Shown piece after piece: positions 17,465 to 24,921 of a stretch of DNA of 37,826 nt. The stretch is from positions 1-37,826 of the forward strand of contig CAJTNC010000029.1 of the NCBI GenBank assembly GCA_910577955.1, in the 5' to 3' direction. Positions within the stretch are counted from its first letter, which is position 1. Each line of letters begins with the position of its first letter. The position numbers and the translations under genes were made by a program. The stretch is from an uncultured Lachnospiraceae bacterium (lineage in GTDB: Bacteria > Bacillota > Clostridia > Lachnospirales > Lachnospiraceae). The notes beneath the pieces are model-generated. The model was not told the origin of the DNA, searched no databases, and saw nothing but the letters and a program-made list of their open reading frames with translations.

Positions 17465-18418
17465 TCCTCAGCAATATCCCTCTTTTGGTAATCATACATG
17501 ACAGGCAGCACATCTTTCGCACCATAATCAAGCTTCTCCATTTCATCTACATAACCAAACGCTGTATATAGATTTTCACTCATACAGGCATTTATCATGC
17601 GAATGTCATTTTTCGCCTGCTTCTTCTCTGCCTTAAGCCCATCAAGCTCATTAGCACTTTCCAAATTCCAAATCTGGTATTCCTTGAAGTCTTCCACAGT
17701 CTTGCATTTCCTTTTACGGATAGAACGGTCCCTATAAATTTCTTTCTGCCTGTTACCCACATCTTCCAAAGTCTGATTTACCTCAATTTTCAATCGTATA
17801 AGATCAGCATTGCTTGAAATTTCGTTCTTACAAATAAAAAGGTACTGCTCCTGCAAAAACTGCATTCGTTTTATCTCCTTTGCAAGCTCCGCAGAATGGC
17901 ATTGATAGCACTTCTTTTCTATCAATTCCAAGCGATACATTTTCGCATAATACTTTTACCGCAACGGTGTAAGATTTGCCTGTTTCACATACAGAATGCC
18001 TTTCGTCTGATACTTTCGGTAATACTGACCATAGCCATACTTTAAAATCACAGACAACTCTTCCTTTGAAAAAATGTCGTCCATTTTATCCAATTGATGA
18101 TATAGTTTCATTCCGGGTATTTTCACGCTCAAATAATCCTTGCCCTTAAACTCATATCCCATCCGTTTCATCAGAAAAATAAAATGCTCCAGACTGCCGG
18201 CATAAGAAAGACAAAGCTTTGCATCATTTAAAATATAATCCTTGAAGCTCTGCTCATACTCCCACTTCTCTTTGGACATATTCATAAGATTTTTTGCATA
18301 CTCTGCCGGCACAATTTCCACCCCTAACATTTCACAATATTTATTTGTAACCGGGTGTAAGTGATTCTTCCAGTTTCCTTTAGGAGAATTATATTTTTTC
18401 CCGGTTGTTACACTTACA
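17431..18418 (-). pseudogene. Broken relaxase/mobilization nuclease, C-terminal part
   Basis: Two open frames in the same reading frame are separated by one TAA at 17956-17958: ...LTPLR-stop-KYYAKMYRLELIEKK.... The downstream ATG (17938-17940) has no ribosome binding site, so a nonsense mutation (CAA to TAA is the simplest change) in one gene is likely. The upstream part (NSPKGNWKNHLHPVTNKYC, then EYEQSFKDYILNDAKLC and HFIFLMKRMGYEFKG) and the helical tail (KRMQFLQEQYLFICKN) match the C-terminal half of relaxases from Lachnospiraceae conjugative and mobilizable elements. The N-terminal half with the catalytic Tyr and metal-binding His is gone: at about 18418 the sequence switches to an integrase remnant on the other strand. 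The gene is non-functional and is evidence that the island came in on a conjugative element. Confidence 0.65.
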
Positions 18419-18669
18419 TCCATGCACTGAGGCATTCCCACGCCTCCCTGCTCATCAGCATGGGCGAAAATCCCCTGTTGATCAAAGAGCGCCTGGGACA
18501 TAAAAAAATACAGACAACCCTGGGAACCTATGGTCATCTGTATCCTAACACCAATCTTGAAGTTGCCAATAAGCTGACCGGGGTACTGCAGTATACGCCC
18601 GCCACGCAAAGCGTTGCAGACTATACGAGCAACCAGCACACCGCAGCCTATCACAAAGAAGTGAAATAA
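18419..18669 (+). pseudogene. C-terminal stub of a tyrosine recombinase (integrase)
   Basis: An open frame of about 83 codons holds the end of a phage/ICE integrase catalytic domain: HALRHSHASLLISMG (the HxLRH box), ERLGHKKIQTTLGTYGHLYP (the LGH box and the nucleophilic Tyr), then a helical tail ending at TAA 18667-18669. The N-terminal DNA-binding domain and first catalytic Arg are missing, cut off at the junction with the relaxase fragment. It ends 80 bases from the 3' end of guaA, the expected place for the integrase of an element inserted into guaA. It is too short to be active. Confidence 0.85.
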
Positions 18670-18700
18670 AAAATGCAATCGTAATGCAATAAAACGAGGA

Positions 18701-18740
18701 AAAGAGCCGCAAAGCCTTGATTTTACTGGCTCCGCGGCTC
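18701..18740 (-). terminator. guaA: Terminator of guaA
   Basis: GAGCCGC (18704-18710) pairs with GCGGCTC (18734-18740), with a further short AGCC/GGCT pairing inside. On the minus strand the stem is followed by TTTTCC. It begins 8 bases after the guaA stop codon. Confidence 0.75.
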
Positions 18741-18748
18741 ACCTCAGA

Positions 18749-20041
18749 CTATTCGAACTCAATCGTTGCAGGCGGTTTCGGACTCATGTCATAGCAGACG
18801 CGGTTCACATTCTCCACCTCCGCGAGGATCCTATTTGTCACCCGTTCAAGCACTGCCCAATCAAGTTTTTCAACAGATGCCGTCATCGCATCTATGGTAT
18901 TGACTGCCCGGATGATCACCATATACTCAAACACCCGCGCATTATTTTTCATACCCACAGATTTGAAATCCGGCACTACGGTAAAATACTGCCATACCGT
19001 TCTATCCAGTCCTTCCTTCGCAAACTCTTCCCGCAAAATCGCATCGGACTCACGAACCGCCTCCAGTCTGTCTCTTGTGATAGCTCCCAGGCATCTAACG
19101 CCAAGCCCCGGCCCCGGGAAGGGCTGACGATAAACCATATCATGAGGCAGTCCCAATTCCACACCGCAGGCGCGCACTTCATCTTTGAAAAGCTGCTTCA
19201 ACGGTTCCACCAGTTCAAACTTCAGATCCTCCGGCAATCCCCCTACATTGTGGTGGGATTTTACCATTTTTGCCGTCTTCGTCCCGCTTTCGATGATATC
19301 CGGATAAATAGTTCCCTGTCCCAGAAAATCGATTCCTTCCAGCTTTCCGGCCTCTTCCTCAAACACACGGATAAATTCCGCGCCTATGATCTTCCGCTTT
19401 TTCTCCGGATCGGATACGTTTTCCAGCTTGCCCAGAAAACGCTCCACAGCATCCACATAGATCAGGTTTGCATGAAGCTCGTCCCGAAAGACTTTTACCA
19501 CGCTCTCCGACTCATTTTTACGCATCAGACCATGATTGACGTGCACACAGACAAGCTGTTTGCCGATGGCTTTGATCAGCAGGGCTGCCACCACGGAGGA
19601 GTCCACGCCGCCGGAAAGCGCAAGCAGCACCTTGCGGTCACCTACCTGACGGCGAATAAGTTCCACCTGATCCTCAATAAAATTTTTCATGTTCCAGTTT
19701 GCCTGAGCTTTGCACTCCTCAAACAGAAACGTCTTCAACTCATCTCCCGACGGAAGCTTGTCAAAGCGCTTCCCGCATTTCGACTGCGGATAATCCACCG
19801 ATATCATCGGATATCCCAAATCATACAGTTCCTCTCTGATCTCTACGGCCTGTCCGTCTACAATACGATTCTCTCCGCCGTTCAATATAATGCCTTTCAC
19901 ATTCTCAAGCGCCTGTATCTCCTGCGCCGTAATGTCATGCGGATAAATCTCACTATATACACCGTGTTCCCGTATTTCACGGGCAATTACAGTATTCTGC
20001 GTACTTCCCAAATCCAAAATAACGATCAAATCTTGTCTCAT
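18749..20041 (-). CDS. guaA: GMP synthase with degenerate glutaminase domain
   Basis: A 430-residue protein. The ATP pyrophosphatase and dimerisation domains of GMP synthase (XMP to GMP) are complete: PP-loop SGGVDSS (143-149), GQGTIYPDIIES, KSHHNVGGLP, PFPGPGLGVR, and the C-terminal KPPATIEFE. The N-terminal class I glutamine amidotransferase domain is shortened by roughly 70 residues. Where the family has GVCYG with the catalytic Cys, this protein has SVDYP (81-85), and the catalytic His/Glu segment is absent. It should use free ammonia or a separate glutaminase subunit. The usual family length is about 510-525. I chose ATG 20039-20041, six codons inside the frame, because GAGGAG precedes it and homologues start there. 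Its 3' end borders the mobile island. Confidence 0.9.
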   Translation of the reverse strand: MRQDLIVILDLGSTQNTVIAREIREHGVYSEIYPHDITAQEIQALENVKGIILNGGENRIVDGQAVEIREELYDLGYPMISVDYPQSKCGKRFDKLPSGDELKTFLFEECKAQANWNMKNFIEDQVELIRRQVGDRKVLLALSGGVDSSVVAALLIKAIGKQLVCVHVNHGLMRKNESESVVKVFRDELHANLIYVDAVERFLGKLENVSDPEKKRKIIGAEFIRVFEEEAGKLEGIDFLGQGTIYPDIIESGTKTAKMVKSHHNVGGLPEDLKFELVEPLKQLFKDEVRACGVELGLPHDMVYRQPFPGPGLGVRCLGAITRDRLEAVRESDAILREEFAKEGLDRTVWQYFTVVPDFKSVGMKNNARVFEYMVIIRAVNTIDAMTASVEKLDWAVLERVTNRILAEVENVNRVCYDMSPKPPATIEFE

Positions 20042-20070
20042 CAGTAAACCGCTCCTCATTTTTTTGTTCT

Positions 20071-20099
20071 ATTATACAAAACAATATGACAGTTGTATA
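20071..20099 (-). promoter_or_regulatory. guaA promoter with overlapping palindrome
   Basis: On the minus strand there is an extended -10, TGTATAAT (core plus 20071-20076), about 30 bases upstream of the guaA start. TATACAA (20073-20079) and TTGTATA (20093-20099) form a palindrome with a 13-base centre over the same region, a possible operator. No good -35 is seen. Confidence 0.45.
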
Positions 20100-20125
20100 G
20101 CAAAATCTGAAATTTATCCTTCTAT

Positions 20126-21484
20126 TTATCCTTCTATCGCCATCATCCTGTCCAACTTTCTTCTCACATGAATGTATGCCGGAACCAAAAACGCATCCGC
20201 AAAAATCCATGCAAGGGGGCTGGCAAGGCAGGCGCCCATGAATCCCACAGAAGGCACCAGAAAAAGACCTGCCAAAGCCCTTGCCGCCATCTCGCACACC
20301 CCCGCCAACACCGCGAAAGCGCTGAATCCTACGCCCTGTATCAAAAACCGTATAATATTTACAAAAGCAAGCGGAATAAAGAATGCGCTCACGACGAGCA
20401 GCATCTGCCTCGCTCCCTCTATGACGTCCGCTCCCTCTTCCTTCACAAAAAGCCCCACAAAGTTATCTCCGAATACATACAGCACCCCGAAAGCGATCAG
20501 TGCATAGACGATTCCCAAAATACTGCAGGCGCGCAGCCCTTTTCCCAACCTGTCAAGTTTCTTTGCTCCCACATTCTGTCCGCCGTAGGTAGCCATCGTA
20601 GCCCCCAGTGCGTCGAAAGGACAACAGAAAAACAGGCTGACCTTCCCCGCCGCCGTGACCGCCGCCACCGCCACAGACCCCAACGAATTGACGGAAGTCT
20701 GCAAAATAACGGAACCGATCGCCGTGATGGAATACTGCAGCCCCATCGGAACCCCCATACCGCATAACACCTTCATGTGGCCTGTATCCACTTTCCACTC
20801 TTCCTTTGTGATCTCCAAAATGTCAAATTTCTTCTTCATATAGAACAGGCACAGCACTCCGGATACAAGTTGGGATACCACCGTAGCTGCCGCTGCTCCC
20901 GCGATTCCCATCTGAAAAGTCAAAATACACAGCAGATCCAGCACGATATTCAGCACGGATGAAATCAGCAAAAACAAAAGGGGCGTTCTGGAATCCCCCA
21001 GAGAACGGATGATTCCTGATAACAGATTATACAGATAGGAAGCAGGAATCCCCCAGAATATGATCAATATATATATGTATGCATATTCAAAAATATCGCC
21101 CGGCGTGTTCATCCACACCAAAATATTTTTGCAAAGAGCCACTACTGCCGCCGTCATAATCACGGCAAAAACACCGGAAAGCCACACGCTGTTTGCGATG
21201 ACCTGCCGCATGCCGGAATAGTCCTTCGCCCCGAATTTATGGGCCACAGGGATAGCAAATCCATTGCACACGCCCATACAAAAACCGATGATCATAAAAT
21301 TGAGAGAACCTGTCGCCCCTACTCCTGCAAGCGCCTTGACCCCCAGAAACTGCCCTACGATGACCGTGTCCACCACGCTGTAAAACTGTTGAAACAGAAA
21401 ACCGAACAAAAGCGGCGTTGCAAATCCCAGAATCAGTTTCATCGGTGAACCTGTCGTCAGATCCCTTGTCTTGTTCTGTCCCAT
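20126..21484 (-). CDS. MATE family efflux transporter
   Basis: A 452-residue membrane protein of the MATE branch of the MOP superfamily. About 12 hydrophobic segments are seen, with the typical N-terminal motif GFATPLLFGFLFQQFYSVVDTVIVGQFLG and a matching second-half motif around GGQNVGAKKLDRLGKGLRA. Such proteins export cationic drugs or metabolites using Na+ or H+ gradients; the substrate is unknown. The start is ATG 21482-21484, with GGAGG 7 bases upstream; the longest frame begins 11 codons earlier without a site. It shares its upstream region with a palindrome and ends 84 bases before guaA. Confidence 0.9.
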   Translation of the reverse strand: MGQNKTRDLTTGSPMKLILGFATPLLFGFLFQQFYSVVDTVIVGQFLGVKALAGVGATGSLNFMIIGFCMGVCNGFAIPVAHKFGAKDYSGMRQVIANSVWLSGVFAVIMTAAVVALCKNILVWMNTPGDIFEYAYIYILIIFWGIPASYLYNLLSGIIRSLGDSRTPLLFLLISSVLNIVLDLLCILTFQMGIAGAAAATVVSQLVSGVLCLFYMKKKFDILEITKEEWKVDTGHMKVLCGMGVPMGLQYSITAIGSVILQTSVNSLGSVAVAAVTAAGKVSLFFCCPFDALGATMATYGGQNVGAKKLDRLGKGLRACSILGIVYALIAFGVLYVFGDNFVGLFVKEEGADVIEGARQMLLVVSAFFIPLAFVNIIRFLIQGVGFSAFAVLAGVCEMAARALAGLFLVPSVGFMGACLASPLAWIFADAFLVPAYIHVRRKLDRMMAIEG

Positions 21485-21534
21485 CTCTAATCCTCCGTTT
21501 TTTTTCTCAAAAATCAACTACGAGTATAATCATA

Positions 21535-21570
21535 TTTTTGTGAAATGCATAGTATCATTTCTCACAAAAA
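21535..21570. promoter_or_regulatory. Long inverted repeat upstream of the MATE gene
   Basis: Arms TTTTTGTGAAATG (21535-21547) and CATTTCTCACAAAAA (21556-21570) are complementary except for a 2-base bulge, around an 8-base centre. A possible -10 (TATACT on the minus strand, plus 21523-21528) is beside it. This is a plausible operator for a regulator of the MATE gene. Confidence 0.5.
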
Positions 21571-21596
21571 AAGCAGACACTTCATCTGCTTTTTTA
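21567..21596 (-). terminator. Terminator of the DUF2971 gene
   Basis: AAAAGCAGA and TCTGCTTTT form a 9-bp stem around CACTTCA, with T-runs on both strands, just past the stop of the minus-strand DUF2971 gene. Confidence 0.75.
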
Positions 21597-21604
21597 GTAA
21601 CGAT

Positions 21605-22426
21605 TCATGATGTGGGCTTTCGCAGCGGGCAGTCTGACATGCTGATCCGGTCCTTCAGCGCATTCAGCCCGCAGTCCACCAGATAATCCTGCAAAATCGG
21701 TATCGACTGAGAAGATGTCGGTCCGACGATGATCTCCCCGATCAATTCTGACCTGTGCAGTCCAAGTCTCCCGCACATCCTGTTCAGATCCAGAGGATAA
21801 TATTTCTTGATCCGCCCGGCGGATACATGATATTTGGGCTCCACCGCGAATTCATTCAATATAAACGGAGTAATAACTAACCTTCGCTCCTTCTCTCTGG
21901 TAAAAGAAGGGTGTTTGAAGGCCGCCGACTGTACCCATGCTTCGTTCATGATTCCCCGCAGTTCCTGCTGTATTTCCGAAAACTTCTCGCCCTTCATTAT
22001 CAGATCATAAAACTCGTCCACAAGCCTGTGTTCCCGCATATCCTTCTGATAGTATACGGTCTGCAGCGACACGGCCCCGCCGGTCATCTTCTGCATCAGA
22101 TTTTCATGAAAAGCAATACACACGCCCTGCCCCAGATGCCCGTACCGCTCCCACTGCGCTGCGTCATCCCGGTATTTGGAAAAACAAGCGGCATAGGCCG
22201 AATAGCGGAATTCCTCCTCCAGTTCTTTTCGGAAAAATTTCTCTATCAGACGGCTCTTTTCTCCCTCGCCCCCCGCTTCCAGCTTTTCAACAACCGCATG
22301 GCATATGCCGTTCATGAAAAACCTCATCTCAGAGGTATCGTTCATATTCAAAATATTATTCAATCTCAGTTCCGCACACCGGATAATACCGTCAAAAGCT
22401 GCAAAATCAGTGTAATGATACAGCAT
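21605..22426 (-). CDS. DUF2971 domain protein
   Basis: A 273-residue soluble protein with the DUF2971 pattern: an N-terminal LYHYTDFAAFDGII strand-helix, LRLNNILNMNDTSEM, then YAACFSKYRDDAAQWERYGHLGQGVCIAF (the C-FS-----QW-RYG signature) and a C-terminal IGEIIVGP strand. The family is widespread and its biochemical role is undefined; it resembles ADP-ribosyl-transferase-like folds and is often near defence or stress genes, but nothing here proves that. It ends in a clear terminator and is divergent from the second MATE gene, sharing a 115-base region with it. Confidence 0.82.
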   Translation of the reverse strand: MLYHYTDFAAFDGIIRCAELRLNNILNMNDTSEMRFFMNGICHAVVEKLEAGGEGEKSRLIEKFFRKELEEEFRYSAYAACFSKYRDDAAQWERYGHLGQGVCIAFHENLMQKMTGGAVSLQTVYYQKDMREHRLVDEFYDLIMKGEKFSEIQQELRGIMNEAWVQSAAFKHPSFTREKERRLVITPFILNEFAVEPKYHVSAGRIKKYYPLDLNRMCGRLGLHRSELIGEIIVGPTSSQSIPILQDYLVDCGLNALKDRISMSDCPLRKPTS

Positions 22427-22479
22427 ACATTCCCTCCGTAAAACAAAATATTTTTTAGTACTTCACTTTAAACAAGATG

Positions 22480-22488
22480 TGCTATAAT
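22480..22488 (+). promoter_or_regulatory. Extended -10 promoter of the second MATE gene
   Basis: TGCTATAAT (TGnTATAAT) lies 54 bases upstream of the ATG. There is no strong -35, as often seen with extended -10 elements. Confidence 0.55.
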
Positions 22489-22541
22489 AAACCCTTAGGG
22501 TCAACACCCAAATATTAAATAAAGCACAGAGGACTCACATT

Positions 22542-23870
22542 ATGAATAAAGATCTGACCATCGGAAAACCTGAAACCGTACTGCGGAAATTCTGCCTGCC
22601 GCTCTTTGGCAGCATCGTCTTTCAGCAGCTCTACAATATAGCGGACTCTCTGGTCGCGGGTAAATTCATCGGTGAGAACGCTCTGGCCGCTGTTGGTAAC
22701 AGCTACGAAATCACTTTGATCTTTATCGCCTTCGCTTTCGGCTGCAATATGGGCTGTTCTGTGATCGTCTCACAAATGTTCGGCGCAAAGGACTACGGAA
22801 GACTGAAAACCACGGTAACTACCGCCTGCCTTTTCAGCGCTGTCCTCTGCCTCCTCTTGATGCTGTGCGGGATTCTTGGCTGTGACCCCCTGCTGCGGCT
22901 GATCAGGACGCCGGCGGACGTATTCTTCGATTCTGCCCTGTATCTGGACATTTATGTGTGGGGACTGCCCTTCGTATTTTTCTACAATATTGCAACCGGC
23001 ATCTTCTCCGCTTTAGGTGACTCCAAAACCCCGTTTTATTTTTTGGCAGTGTCCTCCACCGCCAACATAGCCGTGGATATCCTGTTTGTACAGGCCTTTC
23101 ATATGGGCGTTGCCGGTGTGGCGTGGGCGACTTTTCTCTGTCAGGGCATCAGCTGCATTCTGGCCGTTATTGCCGTATGGAAAAGACTGCGGCAGATCCC
23201 TGTCTCCAAAAAGCCTGCCGTCTTCGACTTTGATATTCTGAAAAAAATTCTGGTCATTGCCGTCCCCAGCATCTTGCAGCAGAGCTTTGTCTCCGTCGGG
23301 AACATTATGATCCAAAGTATTATCAATGGCTTCGGCGCTTCCGTTATGGCCGGCTACTCCGCTGCCGTAAAATTGAATAACCTTATGATCACTTCCTTCA
23401 CGACCATCGGCAACGGCATCTCCAACTTCACCGCCCAAAATCTCGGTGCTCACAAATTTGGCAGAATCCGTGAGGGCTTTCGCGGCGGCTTAAAACTGAT
23501 ATGGTCTCTGTGTGCACCATTTTGCCTTTTCTATATCTTTTTCGGTAAATATCTGCTTCTTCTGTTTATGAAACAGGATTCAGCCGCTGCGCTGATGACA
23601 GGCAGACAGTTTCTCTGGATCCTCGCTCCCTTCTACTTTGTGGTATCAGCCAAGCTGGCGGCGGACGGCATTTTGCGAGGCATCGGCGCTATGGGAAAAT
23701 TTATGGCAGCCACCTTTACAGATCTGGCTCTCCGCGTTATTCTGGCCTTTATCCTGTCCGGCCTGACAGGTTCCTCTCTGGGAATCTGGTTCGCATGGCC
23801 TATCGGCTGGACTATCGCCATGATATTGTCTATAAGCTTTTACCGCAGGGAATGCCAAAAATGGGGATAG
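22542..23870 (+). CDS. MATE family efflux transporter
   Basis: A second MATE transporter of 442 residues with about 12 membrane segments. The N-terminal motif LFGSIVFQQLYNIADSLVAG, the VSQMFGAKDYGRL loop, and the second-half repeat AQNLGAHKFGRIREGFRGG are all present. It is similar in layout to the minus-strand MATE gene 1 kb away but clearly different in sequence, so this is not a recent duplication. Its substrate cannot be told from sequence. GAGGA precedes ATG 22542-22544 at 8 bases. Confidence 0.9.
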   Translation: MNKDLTIGKPETVLRKFCLPLFGSIVFQQLYNIADSLVAGKFIGENALAAVGNSYEITLIFIAFAFGCNMGCSVIVSQMFGAKDYGRLKTTVTTACLFSAVLCLLLMLCGILGCDPLLRLIRTPADVFFDSALYLDIYVWGLPFVFFYNIATGIFSALGDSKTPFYFLAVSSTANIAVDILFVQAFHMGVAGVAWATFLCQGISCILAVIAVWKRLRQIPVSKKPAVFDFDILKKILVIAVPSILQQSFVSVGNIMIQSIINGFGASVMAGYSAAVKLNNLMITSFTTIGNGISNFTAQNLGAHKFGRIREGFRGGLKLIWSLCAPFCLFYIFFGKYLLLLFMKQDSAAALMTGRQFLWILAPFYFVVSAKLAADGILRGIGAMGKFMAATFTDLALRVILAFILSGLTGSSLGIWFAWPIGWTIAMILSISFYRRECQKWG

Positions 23871-23940
23871 GCTTACTGCCTGCTTCACTCTCGCCAAACA
23901 ACACTTCAATCATATCCGCCATACCTCCTTATTCCGTATC

Positions 23941-24630
23941 TTAAAAAGGCTTTTCCGTCAGGTCTTTCACCACTTCTGAAGCGATCAAAAGTCCTGCCGC
24001 AGGCGGTACAAAAGCTGTGCTGCCGGGCGTTCTTTCATAGGTTCTGAAAGGTTCCTCTCTGGAATATACCACCTTCAGCTTTTCTATGCCCCGCTTTTTC
24101 AGTTCACGGCGCATCACTCTGGCAAGGGGGCAGACGGAAGTTTTGTAAAGATCCTCCACCTCCAACATGGCCGGATTTAACTTGTTTCCGGTTCCCATAC
24201 TACTGATAATCGGAACCCCCGCCGCCTGTGAACGCAGCGCCAGTTCCATTTTGGCTGTCACGGTATCGACGGCATCCACTACATAATCATATTTCTTAAA
24301 GTCAAAGTCATCCGCATTTTCGGGCAGGAAGAAACAAGGATGAATCATGATATCGGCATCGGGATTAATGTCCAGCATGCGTTCTCTCATCACTTCTGCT
24401 TTATCCCTGCCGACTGTTTTGTGGGTGGCAATGATCTGGCGGTTTAAGTTTGTAATATCCACTTTATCATGGTCGATCAGATCAAACCTGCCGATGCCGC
24501 TGCGAACTAAAGCCTCCGCCGCATAGCCTCCCACGCCTCCGAGGCCAAAGATAGCGACGTGACAGGAGGAGAGCCTTTGCAGCGCTGCTTCTCCGAGGAT
24601 TGATACAGTGCGGGAGAATTGGTCGTTCAT
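23941..24630 (-). CDS. tcdA: tRNA threonylcarbamoyladenosine dehydratase (TcdA/CsdL)
   Basis: A 229-residue ThiF/E1-like enzyme that cyclises t6A37 to ct6A in tRNAs using ATP. Visible are the nucleotide-binding loop FGLGGVGGYAAEAL (28-41), NLNRQ (61-65), DAVDTVTAK, and the family-typical SVCPLARVMRRELKKRG and GSTAFVPPAAGLLIASEVV. It is slightly shorter than the E. coli enzyme (268), lacking its C-terminal extension, as is normal in Firmicutes. AAAGGA precedes ATG 24628-24630. It appears monocistronic. Confidence 0.88.
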   Translation of the reverse strand: MNDQFSRTVSILGEAALQRLSSCHVAIFGLGGVGGYAAEALVRSGIGRFDLIDHDKVDITNLNRQIIATHKTVGRDKAEVMRERMLDINPDADIMIHPCFFLPENADDFDFKKYDYVVDAVDTVTAKMELALRSQAAGVPIISSMGTGNKLNPAMLEVEDLYKTSVCPLARVMRRELKKRGIEKLKVVYSREEPFRTYERTPGSTAFVPPAAGLLIASEVVKDLTEKPF

Positions 24631-24856
24631 GTCGAATCCTTTCCGTATAGGTATACCGGATTATATTTATAATATCCCTCAAATTCGAACTTTCTGTCAT
24701 CATTATAATCTTTTTTAAGGAAATACACAATTTTAAACAGAAAGTCAAACAAAAATTTTACTTAAACACGGTATATCACAAATTTCAAGCTTTTACAATG
24801 TTAATCGTGCCTGTTTGTGGATACACAAAGTTTGCCCCCCAACAAATAGAAAAGCA

Positions 24857-24897
24857 AAAAGCCCTTTGCAAGCAAACTTGCGCCGGGCTTTTCCTTT
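24857..24897 (-). terminator. Terminator of groES-groEL
   Basis: AAAAGCCC (24857-24864) pairs with GGGCTTTT (24885-24892), with an inner GCAAG/CTTGC stem. On the minus strand a T-run follows. It lies 30 bases after the groEL stop. Confidence 0.85.
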
Positions 24898-24921
24898 TCT
24901 ATTGATGCATGGCTTGGATAA

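Noticed and set aside
19142..20047. A 301-residue open frame on the plus strand
   Set aside because: It is antisense to guaA, whose frame has clear family motifs; the plus-strand translation has no recognisable features or ribosome binding site.
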